A stretch of DNA of 64,000 nt from Bacilli bacterium. GTDB lineage: Bacteria; Bacillota_I; Bacilli_A; RF39; UBA660. Positions 12,001 through 21,910 of the stretch are shown one piece after another. The stretch covers positions 1,302,001-1,366,000 of the forward strand of contig CP091726.1 in the NCBI GenBank assembly GCA_022009835.1, given 5' to 3'. The translations under genes were made by a program, and so were the position numbers. The notes below the pieces were generated by a model. The model searched no databases and was not told the origin of the DNA. It saw only the letters and a program-made list of their open reading frames with translations. The stretch's first letter is position 1. The number at the start of each line of letters is the position of its first letter.

Positions 12001-14626
12001 TTAGTTATTTCATCTACTAATATTTCAGGAGCTGTTACTTCATCCTCTAGTAAAAGGATTGATGGTGTTTCAAAAACATACATATTGTTTTGAATTTCAA
12101 ATTTGTTGGTCTTAGTTTCGTCATAAGCATCTGTTACTTCTAATGTATAGTATTTTAGTAATTTGCCTCCTGATACTTCTCTTAAGGCATCTAAATTTTC
12201 AATGCCAAACATACTTGATTTTAAAGTAAACTCTTTGTTGTAATATAATTCTTTGACATCTCCTTCTGTAGTAAATGTACCAATTGGGTCTGATACTATG
12301 CTATTTTTTACATTACCAGCATATAAGTTAAAGGTTATTGAACTTATTTTATCTACTGATGTATCTTCTGGATCAGTGCTTATTAATTCTGTACTTACTG
12401 ATATTGGATCTTCAAAGGTATAGTTGTTACTCTTCCAATTTTGCATCTTTAAGGCTTTAGTTCCTTTGGTACTAGCTGCAAAACTTCCAATATACATTCC
12501 TTCTTGAAGGCCTTGACCATTTTGCATATCGACATTTGCATATACTTCAAAAGTATATAGGGTATCTTCTAGTAAGCCTCCTAATTGCATGTTATATGTC
12601 ATGGTGCTACTATCAAATGTAACTCCATTTATATCTTTCTTTATTTTATCTGGTCCAAAGTATTTGATAACAAAATTATTTTCTTTATCAAAGCAACTTC
12701 TACCAGTATTGGAAACAGTACACCCTTCATCATTAATAGTTACTGTTCCTACTATCATATTGAATGATGTTTTTTCTTCATTTAATTCAAATGAAACGGT
12801 TGGTTTTCCTAATACTTGGAAATAATTACTAAATCCTGTTTCAATTTGATTATATTTATAATTATCATAGTATTCTACTATTACTCTAAAACGATAGTCA
12901 ATATTACTTAAGATATTGTTTTCACCTAGTTTTAGTTTTTGATCTTTTAATTTATCTGAACTAAAGGTATAAACTGGTGATCCTGTAATTCCTTCTTCAG
13001 TAATATCTTCTGCTTTGTATATTTCATAAATGTATTTTGTAATGCTACTATCAACATCTTCTGGTTCTTTCATAATAAGTGAAAAATCTTTGCCATCATC
13101 ACTTACTTTTACTGATATTTCTCCTGGTGTTGGTTTTAATTTTAAAGTAATATCACTTGTACTCATGGTATATACATTAGCATAATTTAAATTATTAAAG
13201 ACAACAGAATCTACTTTTTACATTATAGGTTGTGTTATTAGTTAGTCCATCAAATAATGTTAAATTATCAGTACTATTATAAATAGTTCTAGTCTCTCCT
13301 ATTTGATTGTTATCTGCATCATATAAACTTATATTTAATGATTTAACATCACTAGTTCCAAAAATCAATTGAATATGATAGGCTATCTGTTGTTACATAT
13401 TCTCTAATTAAACTGATATCTAAGCTTTCAGTTTTGAATATTTTTTTAAAGTATTGGATACCAGTGGTGTTCTTTTCTTCGCTAATAGTCATAACATAAT
13501 TGCTATTTGGTGATAATGAACTAATATTTACATTTTGAATATCACTAGCATTTACAAGTGTTTTTTGGTATTCGGTTTTTCCTGTATCGGTATTAACTAA
13601 TGTAAGAATAAGATTTCCTTTGATAAAGTCTGCTGTATCGATTACTTGGAAACTAGCTTCGATACTATTTATTCCTGCTTTAGCGGTAATTAAATCTACG
13701 GATACTTCTTTTTTTACTACCGATGTTGGTTCTCCTGTTGTACCACCATTTCCAGTATTACCGCCATTTCCAGTATTGCCGCCATTTTGGTCTTCACCTG
13801 TGGTACCTTGGCCATCGCCACTTCCGTTACCATTGTTTCCTTTATTATCATCTTTTACTTTACCATCACTTGGTTTAATATCGATATTTTCATTTCCATC
13901 AATAGTCATTTCATTTAGAGAAAGTCTACTATCATCATCTAAGTATACATTTTTTGTGCCTAAATCTATTTTTATTTTATCACCAACATAGATAGTACTA
14001 CCATCACTTACTGTTTGGTAACTTCCTTCTTGATTTTCTATTTTTACTACACCATCTTCAACAAATAGTATTTCAAAATAGTTACCACTGATAGCTTCAT
14101 TACTTCCTGCTAATTTGATTTTAATATCACTACCTGTAACTATATATTTATTATCGGTAATCTTACCTAGAAAATTACCAAAGATTAATGTTTTATCTTG
14201 ATTTTTCTATATAATAGCTTCCATTATTGTATTTTTATTATGGATTTATCCGTAATATTGTAATATGGTACTAACGAAGTATTAATATTATCTAAATCTA
14301 AGATAACTCCATTTTTTTCATAAATGATAATGAATTATCTAAATAATGAATGAAATTATCTTTTTTTGTACTTACTTCTTTGTTATCACTATCTTTTAAA
14401 AAAACATACTCATCAAATACATTTTTCTTTATATACAGTATTATCTTTTAAAATATAATTTATCACTTTTTGTAGCACTACTACTGATTATGTAACCAGC
14501 ACTATAAAACTCCTTACTATTTTCTCTAGTAAGAAGAATAACTCCTACTGTTAAAATTATTAAAAGATACTATACTTATACTTAAAATTATCCAAAAAAA
14601 CTCTTTTTCCACCTAATTTTTTTCAT
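9030..14626 (-). CDS. Giant Fn3/Ig-like repeat surface protein (~1,865 aa)
   Basis: Joined from five long in-frame blocks plus a frameshifted N-terminus. Parts in order: basic start and one membrane segment; a beta-rich domain with SDGSTIYVGDKIKIDLG; a low-complexity Gly/Asn/Thr linker at about 13730-13870 with repeated GNGGNTG; then about 1,500 residues of tandem beta-sandwich modules. Module ends share turns such as SLSPNSNYVMTI, NILSNIDYRFRV, GLLEDTLYTFEVYA and LNNGDIYTITYD, typical of Fn3 strands. No LPXTG motif or transporter-type C-terminus is seen, so anchoring is probably N-terminal. Breaks occur at T runs near 9660, 10390, 10635 and 13215. Likely an adhesin or matrix scaffold. ATG at 14626 follows GGTGATAAA. 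Confidence 0.7.
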
Positions 14627-14653
14627 TTTATCACCAATACCTATTCTTAATAA

Positions 14654-14683
14654 ATTATATCAAAATAAGGTATAAAAAGTCAA
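14654..14683 (-). promoter_or_regulatory. Promoter of the surface-protein cluster
   Basis: Minus-strand TTGACT, 18 nt spacer, perfect TATAAT, 28 nt before the giant gene's ATG. The three surface genes run in one direction with gaps under 20 nt and may form one transcript. Confidence 0.65.
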
Positions 14684-14738
14684 TTGTTACAAAATAGAAA
14701 AAAATAGAAAAAAATTTAACTTTTTTTCAATTTAGATG

Positions 14739-14766
14739 TTTACAAACGAAAAAAATATAATATAAT
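14739..14766 (+). promoter_or_regulatory. Promoter of tRNA-Lys
   Basis: TTTACA, 16 nt, TATAAT, about 30 nt before the tRNA-Lys gene. Confidence 0.55.
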
Positions 14767-14797
14767 ATTTAATGTATTTATTTAATTATTGGTTTTT

Positions 14798-14873
14798 GTC
14801 TCCTTAGCTCAGTTGGTAGAGCAACTGACTCTTAATCAGTGGGTCTAGGGTTCGAATCCCTAAGGGGACACCA
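14798..14873 (+). tRNA. tRNA-Lys (anticodon CTT)
   Basis: Full cloverleaf with acceptor GTCTCCT pairing AGGGGAC, D-arm AGCTCAGTTGGTAGAGC, anticodon loop CTCTTAA (anticodon CTT), T-arm GGTTCGAATCC and an encoded CCA. Confidence 0.95.
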
Positions 14874-14896
14874 TTTTTATTTTTTTAAAAAAATAC

Positions 14897-14925
14897 TTGC
14901 AACTTCATTATATATATGGTATAAT
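14897..14925 (+). promoter_or_regulatory. Promoter of tRNA-Ile and tRNA-Glu
   Basis: TTGCAA, 17 nt spacer, TATAAT, 20 nt before tRNA-Ile; the pair therefore has its own promoter between two tRNA genes. Confidence 0.65.
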
Positions 14926-14944
14926 GATTAGGCAAACAAAAAAT

Positions 14945-15021
<77 letters not shown>

Positions 15022-15027
15022 TTTTTT

Positions 15028-15104
15028 GGCCAGTTGGTGAAGTGGCTTAACACACTGCCCTTTCACGGCAGCATTCATGGATTCGAATTCCATACTGGTC
15101 ACCA
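15028..15104 (+). tRNA. tRNA-Glu (anticodon TTC)
   Basis: Acceptor GGCCAGT/ACTGGTC, anticodon stem CTGCC/GGCAG with loop CTTTCAC (anticodon TTC), T-arm GGATTCGAATTCC, encoded CCA. It lies 6 nt after tRNA-Ile in the same transcript. Confidence 0.93.
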
Positions 15105-15113
15105 ATTTGCATA

Positions 15114-15939
15114 TTAAAACTCTTGATTTTTTTCAAGAGTTTTTTTATATTTTACTTTAAATAGATTAGCAATGATTATTCCTAGTACCATAAATATTAA
15201 ACTTATGCTTAATGTTATGATACTTACTTTATTTTTAAATACTTGGATAATTAATAATATTATACTTGATGATAATACTCCTAATACAAATGAATACATT
15301 TTTATTGTTATATTTTTCTAAATAGGTATTCAACTATTTTTCATAAGTAGCAGTATAAATATTATAGTACTGATAGAAAATGTTATTATTAATTTGATAT
15401 TGGTTATATTTCCTATGGAATAAACAATTTGATCGTAGGTACCCACTATCATTAGAAGTGCTGCTGATGAGACTCCCGGTACAATGGTACCAATAGCTTC
15501 TAGTAAACCAGATAAGATATATATTATTATATCTATGAAATTATTTTGGGGTGTATAATTATTGTTTATATTGAATATAGAAAGAAAAAAGAATATTGAA
15601 AAGCTAATAATAGTAATACTGTAATCTTTTTTTATTTACTTTATTTATGATAAAAAGGTAGGCCACCTATTACTAAACCAATAAAGAAAAAAACATAGTT
15701 ATTACATAATATTTATCTAGACATATACTAATTACTTTACTAAATAAGATTATTGATAAAAGTATACCTGCCGCTATTGGAGAAAGATATTTTATACTTT
15801 CTTTGATATTTTTTCTGAAGTTACAAATATAATATAAGGCTTTATCGTATACTCCCATGATGGTCGCTAGCATGGCTCCACTTACTCCTGGAATTATTTT
15901 ACCAATACCTATAATAAATCCTTTAAAAAAGTTTAGCAT
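15114..15939 (-). CDS. DUF368 membrane protein, likely undecaprenyl-phosphate translocase (PopT type)
   Basis: About 275 residues in several frames: N-terminal block 15673-15939, a middle block at 15320-15670 and the last block 15114-15299. The two inverted-repeat halves of DUF368 are both visible: GIGKIIPGVSGAMLATIMGVYD and AIGTIVPGVSSAALLMIVGTYD, each before hydrophobic helices. Members of DUF368 (PopT) recycle undecaprenyl phosphate across the membrane for wall synthesis. The last block reads as a free 61-residue ORF with no ribosome site, and its SFVLGVLSSSIILL fits the family's last helices, so I join it. The ATG overlaps the preceding gene's stop as TAATG. Confidence 0.78.
15116..15147. 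terminator. Terminator of the tRNA cluster
   Basis: AACTCTTGA / TCAAGAGTT hairpin followed by T7 on the plus strand, 12 nt after tRNA-Glu. It overlaps the 3' end of the convergent DUF368 gene and probably works in both directions. Confidence 0.8.
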
Positions 15940-16364
15940 TAGTGTATTTCTTTACACACTCCTGGAGCTGGTTTATAAAAACAATGATTTTTATATTTAC
16001 CGGCATATTCTTGTTCCCACCAAGTGCTAGAACAATCTGTTCCTGCTTTAGGGGCATAAAACCATAAGGCATTAGTAGCTGGATAATAGTATTCTCCTCT
16101 TATTACTCTTTCGGCTAATTCTTTTTCCTTAGTAGTGGGATTTCCATAAAATAACGAACTACTGGTTCCAGAAAAACCTCCGGGCTTTTGATATACCATT
16201 TCTGATATTGTTCTGATATCTTTAAATGTAAGGCAGTCCGCTAGTACTCTATTTATTCCTACATTTCCTACCATTAACATCCCAAGATTTCCTTCTCCTA
16301 CTGCTTCTGCTCTCATTAATCTAGCTAATAATTCTTTTTCTTTGGTTGTATATTTTACAATCAT
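15939..16364 (-). CDS. Cell-wall hydrolase, SleB/CwlJ family
   Basis: 141 residues, intact. The Hydrolase_2 fold is shown by LLARLMRAEAVGEG (the conserved acidic Glu in the AEA motif), then LMVGNVGINRVLADC, PGGFSGTSSSLFYG, ALWFYAPKAG and the C-terminal HCFYKPAP. SleB and CwlJ degrade spore cortex muramic-lactam peptidoglycan during germination. This copy has no signal peptide or binding domain, like CwlJ. With yunB, gpr and spoVID elsewhere in the window it supports a sporulating lifestyle. Coupled to the downstream DUF368 gene by a TAATG overlap. Confidence 0.8.
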   Translation of the reverse strand: MIVKYTTKEKELLARLMRAEAVGEGNLGMLMVGNVGINRVLADCLTFKDIRTISEMVYQKPGGFSGTSSSLFYGNPTTKEKELAERVIRGEYYYPATNALWFYAPKAGTDCSSTWWEQEYAGKYKNHCFYKPAPGVCKEIH

Positions 16365-16410
16365 AACATCACCACTAAAGTATATGTTTTTTTATTTTTT
16401 TATTATACAA

Positions 16411-16450
16411 GGAAAAAGTTCACTTAGATTATACTATGTGAACTTGTTTT
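16411..16450 (-). terminator. Terminator after ctpA-like gene
   Basis: AAGTTCAC / GTGAACTT stem with T run on the minus strand, starting 2 nt after the protease stop codon. Confidence 0.75.
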
Positions 16451-16451
16451 A

Positions 16452-17775
16452 TTATTCGATAATTAGGTTAATGGCTTCTTGTAATTGATTATCATTTTCT
16501 TTAGTTGGTTCATCGTAATACTCTTCTTGTAATTCTACTATTTTTAGTAGGTGTTACTCCAACTTCGTTAATGAAATTACCTTCTGGTGTAAGCCATTTT
16601 TGGGTAGTATACTTTATCATACTGCCATCTAAAAGTTTTTTAGTTTGCTGAACAGTTCCTTTTCCATAACTATTTGTTCCTAATACTTCGCCACCATAAC
16701 TTTCTTTGATAGCAGAAGCTAATATTTCACTAGCAGAAGCACTTCCTCCATTTATTAATACTACTACTTCATAATTTCTTTTTTCTTTAGTGGTATCTTT
16801 TTTCTTTATTTTTCCACTTGTGTCTTCTAGTTGATAAATTACTTTCCCTTTTTCTAAAAATAAATTACATATATCAGTAACCGCTGTTAGATAACCACCA
16901 TTATTATTTCTTACATCTATTACTAGACCATCTATTTTACTCTTTTTCTAGTTCTTCTAATTTACTTTTTAAATTGTTTATAAGAATTATTAGAAAAATA
17001 GTGTTATATTAATATAGCCTATCTTTTTGTTATCTTTTTCTATTACTTCACCACTTACATAAGGAATATCTACTTTACTTAGATTTACAGTAATATCTTC
17101 TTCTTTGTCTTCTCTTTTTTTATAGTTAATACTACTTTGTTTTTACCACTATTCTTTATATAGTTTGATATGTCAATACTACTTTTTTCTTCATAGCTTT
17201 CGCCGTCTACTTTGGTTATGATATCTCCTACTTTTAAACCTGATTTGTCTGCTGGTGAACCTTCAAATACTTCAATAATCATATTATCTCCGTTTTCAAG
17301 ACTTGCTACTGAGCATCCAATTCCTTCATAACTACCATTTATTGTTTCATTAAAACTAGCAGTACTATCAACATCACTATAACTAGTAAAGGTATCTCCT
17401 ACTGAAGATATCATACCTTCAACAGCACCATCTATTAATAAATCTTTATCTAATTCTCCATAGTAATTATCTACTATAGCATAATAGGTATCTACTACTT
17501 TTTTTAAATCTCTAGTAACTGCTAAATAGTTTTTACCAGTAAATAGACTAATTAATCCAAAACATAGTAACACTCCTATTCCAATAGAAAATATCATTAC
17601 TGTTATTACTTCTTTAGATGTATATAGTTCTTTCTCTTTTTCATTATTTTTCCTTTATTTTTTTCTATATTTTTTTATTTGTTTTTTTATCTTCTTTTTA
17701 TATTCTTTTTTTAGTTATTTTCTTTTTATTTTTTTCTTTTTCGATATCTTTATCTTTTTTATTTACTCTAGCCAC
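16452..17775 (-). CDS. S41 C-terminal processing peptidase (CtpA-like)
   Basis: About 440 residues. A Lys-rich cytoplasmic start, one membrane segment (MIFSIGIGVLLCFGLISLF), the DAVEGM-like region EGMISSVGDTFTSY, a PDZ domain (EVFEGSPADKSGLKVGDIIT) and the S41 catalytic domain. Catalytic Ser is in INGGSASASEILA and catalytic Lys in GTNSYGKGTVQ. GTG start at 17775 follows GGAGATGATA; no ATG in frame does as well. The end reads LQEAINLIIE. Frame changes at 16530-16560, 16940-16990, 17110-17130 and 17640-17720 all lie in A/T runs. Acts outside the membrane on wall or sporulation proteins. Confidence 0.85.
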
Positions 17776-17894
17776 ACTATCATCTCCATATTAATAATAA
17801 CACATAAAATAAAAAAAGATATAATTAAATAAATAATTATACATTTATTTTTATTATATATGTGAACACCAGTGAACTCATGTAGTTTAAATTA

Positions 17895-18190
17895 CTATTC
17901 ATTAACTTTTTTTATTAAACGATATCCTAGATAACTTATTATACTACATATATAGAATACTATTGCTACTACTACAAATCTAGTAAATATTATATTAGTG
18001 GCTTTTTCCTATATTTATAATTGTTATATTATTTCTTACTATTATTTTTAAATAATAGTCCTATTATTATAATAAAGCTTCCTGATATGATAAAAGTATA
18101 ACTTAATTTATATAAAACATTAATCTTATCTTTCTCTAATATGAATAGTAATACTATCATTATTAATATACTACATAATAATATTAACAT
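17895..18190 (-). CDS. Membrane tail ORF, possibly the C-terminus of the gene before it
   Basis: Begins with ATG directly after, and in frame with, the TAA of the preceding ORF. Encodes three hydrophobic segments (LILLCSILIMIVLLFILE, a second after KLSYTFIISG, a third VVVAIVFYICSIISYLGYRL) across two frames. Taken with the preceding ORF it gives an anchor, an outside domain and a membrane tail, so a base error at the TAA could have split one gene. Function unknown. Confidence 0.45.
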
Positions 18191-18673
18191 TTAACTATTA
18201 TTAATAAGATTAATGTTTAAATCATAAATATATTCACTTATATCTGCTTTATATATACTTCCTTTGGTAATTACTTTATTTTTTAATTCATTATTAATAG
18301 TAGGATCACTATTAACATCATTTACTATCATATCATATATATTATCATTTGTTAATTTAGTTCCATTTCTTAATTTATAACTTACTACATTATTTAATAC
18401 TATTTTTTTAAACTATCATTTAAATAATTAGAATCCATTAATATATCCATTTCCATATCATTGACTTCTAATTCATTTCTTACATCATAGTAAGTATTAT
18501 TATAATTACCATTATCATCAGTTAATAAATCTTTTTATAGTTATTGTATTAACTATTTTTATCTACTCCATTCTCACTTATAACATTTATTATTACAGCA
18601 TAGGTACCCATTATAGTACTAATACTTATTATTCCTACTAATAAGATACTTATTAATATTCTCTTTTTTTCAT
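18191..18673 (-). CDS. Anchored extracytoplasmic protein, unknown family
   Basis: About 160 residues: a Lys/Arg start, one membrane segment (LISILLVGIISISTIMGTY), and a hydrophilic Asn/Asp-rich domain ending SEYIYDLNINLINNS. The ATG at 18673 is preceded by GGTGAAATAT. Frame changes at 18410 and 18535-18560. No family recognised. It is downstream of the DGR-like target gene and its GC-rich island but has normal AT-rich composition, so it does not seem to belong to that island. Confidence 0.45.
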
Positions 18674-18784
18674 ATATATTTCACCATTATTAGTATTAAC
18701 AAAAACTAATAAATATTATCAAATTTTAACATTGACAAATTTATCAGTTTTTTTAATTTTGACATTTATACCATTTTTTCAATT

Positions 18785-18965
18785 TTTAATTTTCCGACTA
18801 CAGGCGGATACCAACTATACCGCCTCTTCACTACCACTCATGACTGAAAGAACTTTTTACCGCTTGTACTTAGTATTCATGAAGACAAACTTCGCTTGCC
18901 TGGCCCCCAGCGGAGCGCCGAACGCTAGGGAGGCCCTTTTTGACAAGTTTTTCCTATCACTCTTG
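18785..18965. other. GC-rich structured island 3' of the DGR-like gene
   Basis: No convincing gene. GC rises to 35/60 at 18901-18960 against about 27% around it. Two strong hairpins are visible: at about 18900-18935 GGCC/GGCC, CCC/GGG and AGCG/CGCT stack in one stem, and at 18795-18825 GGCGG/CCGCC closes a second. A further TGACAAG/CTTGTCA pair lies at 18939-18970. Could be a structured RNA or a DGR-associated 3' region. An overlapping plus-strand reading frame has no ribosome site and no family features. Confidence 0.5.
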
Positions 18966-18966
18966 T

Positions 18967-19002
18967 CATATCAGTCATCTGTTACACAGATAACTGATAT
19001 GG
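18967..19002. promoter_or_regulatory. Long hairpin at the 3' end of the variable domain gene
   Basis: CATATCAGT-ATCTGT and its complement form a 16-bp stem with one mismatch and a 3-nt loop, spanning the last codons and stop of the target gene. DGR target genes typically carry a hairpin or cruciform just after the variable repeat; it could also be a terminator, but no T run follows on the minus strand. Confidence 0.6.
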
Positions 19003-20528
19003 TGAACTACTCGTACCTGATCCTGGCCCGATATCTAGTTCAGATGTCAGAGAAAGGACTGGTGCCACCCCATACGCAAGATAGGCACGGATGCCGCCGA
19101 CGCCGCCCGACGAACTCACATACCACGCATGGTTCGCAATGCTGGAACCCGGGGTCAATAACCATCCATTATTGGCACCATTATTAGTAATAATACTCTT
19201 CATCCAGTTATTTGCTGTACATGTACTATGACCATAATTAAATAAAGTTTGCTTACACTGACTTAAGTCTGCAGCATATCCATAATCTGAGGGATAGGCA
19301 ACAGCTACTTTTCCTGTCCATGTTAATGTCCTTGTTGGTGTTACTCCTGTTATTACAGTTCCGCTTACTCTTTCTTTATCATACATTGCATCTACATATA
19401 TGCTAGTATTGTTATGTCCTCTTGTATAATATGTTGTCTCTGCAATCATATTTCTTGTTGTATCATTCTTTAAACCCGTACTTGTAAAGTTACATGATGT
19501 TGTGGCATTATTTTTGTTATTATAACATGTTCCACTCTTAGCATTCCAATATAAACTTCCACCAACACTTTCACTATCGTATCCGCTATTTAATAGTTTC
19601 ATTAAGTCGGCCTGTGACCATTCATTTACTCCATAACCATCGTTTGTACCACTTGCACTACTATCCCATGAATAAGAGCCTATTACACTACCTCTCATTA
19701 TTTTTACTTTTCCATCAAATACTCCTATTATTCTCCATGTTTCACATGTACTAGATGATTGATTATTATAATCAGAGCAATTGAAGTATATATAGTTATT
19801 AGGACTTGCTCCATAATATCTTATATTACCTGCTACATCAGCCATTAGATTATTTGTGGTATCATATTGGTATGTAACATTATTTAAAGATACTGGTGTT
19901 TTAGTAGAATTTGTATATAGGTCTGCTATTGTTTTAGCAGCACCAGTCCAATAATCATATACACTCTTATTGGTACTTGTATATACAGCTTGTCCATCTG
20001 TAACTATTTTTGAATTAAATATTTTTCCTATTTGGGTATTTGGTGTATTACTACTTAACCATACTCTAATACTTATATCGATACTTTGTCCTGCGGATAA
20101 AGTTATATTATTTTTTATTATACTATTTGATAAACTAGATAATGTTGTTACTGAATCATTATCTATTTTTTTACTTTGATATATTGTGAATCTATAGTTG
20201 TACTACTATTTCCTGTTGATAATAGTTTTACATTAAATTTATAATCTAGATTACCTATATTTTTTATGGTAAATGTATAAGCAGTAGTAGCTGCTCCTTC
20301 GGCATCTGACATTGGTAAGGTATTGGTTAGTGATATACTATCTCCTTTTCCAGTAGCAGTTATAGATAATAGTCCTGTACTATAGTTATCTGAATTACTT
20401 GCTATATCTTCATGATAAAATAATGAATATGTTGAATTAAGTAATGAAAAGCCTATTAGTGATATTGCTAATACTATTACTACTATTATTATTTTCTTTT
20501 TATTTTTAATAAAGAAGTTCTTATCCAT
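18982..20528 (-). CDS. TasA/camelysin-like surface protein with C-type-lectin-like DGR-type target domain
   Basis: About 515 residues in two frames (break at a T run near 20168). N-terminus: basic start, membrane or signal segment IIIVVIVLAISLIGFSLLNS, then the TasA-like stretch STGLLSITATGKGDSISL and YTFTIKNIGNLDYKFNVKL. The C-terminal 290 residues form a DUF6273/formylglycine-enzyme-like C-type lectin fold with CETWRIIGVFDGKVKIM, NEWSQADLMKLLN, GWLLTPGSS and the ending GVAPVLSLTSELDIG. Codons from about 19155 to the stop are GC-rich, unlike the rest. Candidate variable positions carry Y-ending codons (AGC, ATT, CAT, TAT, GGC, ATC, CGT, CTT). A SipW peptidase lies just upstream, matching a TasA-type export route. 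Likely a diversified adhesin or ligand-binding protein. Confidence 0.72.
19060..19155 (-). other. Candidate DGR variable repeat (VR)
   Basis: GC is 37/60 at 19081-19140 versus 19/60 at 19201-19260 in the same gene. The reading is an alternation of fixed residues (AW, V, SS, G, V, AY, YGV, PV) with residues whose codons end in C or T, as expected when AAY codons of a template are mutated at adenines. No template repeat or reverse transcriptase is in the window, so this would be a remote target. Confidence 0.5.
20163..20528 (-). other. TasA-like N-terminal export region
   Basis: Sub-region of the target gene with start at 20528: signal/anchor at residues 13-32, then a beta-sandwich stretch with the fixed AYTFTIKNIGN pattern of TasA/camelysin proteins, which SipW-type peptidases cleave. 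It is in a different frame from the rest of the protein because of an indel in the T run at 20166-20172. Confidence 0.55.
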
Positions 20529-20630
20529 AATACACCTACCTTATCATATATATCATTGTATCATATTTTTTTATTTTTGTTTCAATATATACTTTCATGG
20601 TACCTATAAAAACCACTATTCATATATTCA

Positions 20631-21908
20631 TTAGTTATGTTTTTCATAACTTATCCACATTCCTATATCTATTGTTAATTCACTTAATTTATCAATATAA
20701 CCTTCATATATTAGATAGTTATTATTTTTTTATTTTTCTTTTTATTTCTATCTTATTATCTAATACTTTATTAGTTATAGTATTACCATTTACATAGATA
20801 TTATAATTTATATACTTTGTGTCTAATCTTTTATCTATATTATATTTATTATAATTATTTGATTCTTCTAATACTATCATATAGTATGCTTTATCTTGAT
20901 TAGTATTTTTTTAGTTTAATATTTTTTTAATATTCATTATATCTTTTATATCTATATTTTTCTTCATTTTTATTATTATCTACTATTTCAAAGATATTAT
21001 TTTCATATTTTATATGATCTTTTTTTCTACTACTAATCTTGAATCTTTATATATTACTTCAGCATAATCATTATCATAATAGATTATTTTTATACCATTA
21101 TCTAATGTTTTTTCTTTTATTTTATTATATTTAATATTATTTACTTCGATAAAGCTTTCATAAGTAATAATATTATTTGAATAGTGGTATTTGTTATCTT
21201 TTTCTTCAACTAAGATACTTGTACCACTTAAATTACCATAGAAGATATTTTCTTTATCTGTTACATCTTTATTTCTTACTAAGATATTAGTATCTTCTCC
21301 TGATACTAAAATACTTCCATCAGATAAATATATTAATTCTATATCTAATTTTTTTGATTTTCTTTTTTTTCTCCAGTTAAATCTTTGGTTATAGCTTTAG
21401 TATTTATTATTCCCTTATCATATATTCCATATTTATTATCTACTGGGTATATTTTTTTATAAGTATTATCTTTATATTTTTATTATTATTGTTTTATCAG
21501 AATAAAACATATAGGTATTTCCATTTAACTTTTTTTATCTACTCTTATTACTACTCCTTTTAGATAATTATCTTCATTTATATTACTGACAAATGTTTTT
21601 AGGGCATAATCACTAGTAATTGGTGTTCCGTTTATTATACTATTATCAGTTCCATTAAAATTAACTACAACACCATTTTCTTCATACATTACGATAGAAG
21701 ACTCTCCCATATTTTTTAGAGATAGTGTTAGTGCTATGATGAATACTGCTACTGATAAAAGAAGTGATATAGTAAATATTAGTTTACCATTGCTGATTAA
21801 AAAAATCTTATAAAAAGGATTATGATAATTTTTTTCTTCTCCTACTGTAATTTTATTTTTCTTCTTGATTAATTTTTCTTTACATAAAATTTATTTTTTT
21901 CTCATCAT
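20631..21908 (-). CDS. Membrane-anchored beta-rich surface protein, paralogous to the giant protein's N-terminus
   Basis: About 425 residues, heavily broken by indels at 20680, 20740, 20905-21030, 21360, 21470-21530 and 21890. A cytoplasmic Lys-rich start (KKKNKITVGEEKNYHNP), one membrane segment (LIFTISLLLSVAVFIIALTL), and a beta-rich domain containing SSIVMYEENGVVVNFNG and IELIYLSDGSILVSGEDTN. The phrases resemble the region before the linker of the giant gene at 9030-14626. ATG at 21908 follows AGAGGTGAAA and overlaps the sipW stop region. Function unknown; position between sipW and the TasA-like gene suggests a shared surface or matrix role. Confidence 0.5.
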
Positions 21909-21910
21909 TT

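Noticed and set aside
13620..13991. Proline-rich plus-strand ORF of 123 aa
   Set aside because: It is the antisense reading of the Gly/Asn-rich linker of the giant surface protein.
18785..18966. The GC-rich island as the DGR template repeat itself
   Set aside because: I could not align it with the variable-repeat candidate at 19060-19155; no shared fixed codons are visible on either strand.
18732..19187. 151-aa plus-strand ORF over the GC-rich island
   Set aside because: No ribosome site, no family features, and it runs antisense through the last codons of the lectin-like gene; the GC richness alone keeps it free of stops.
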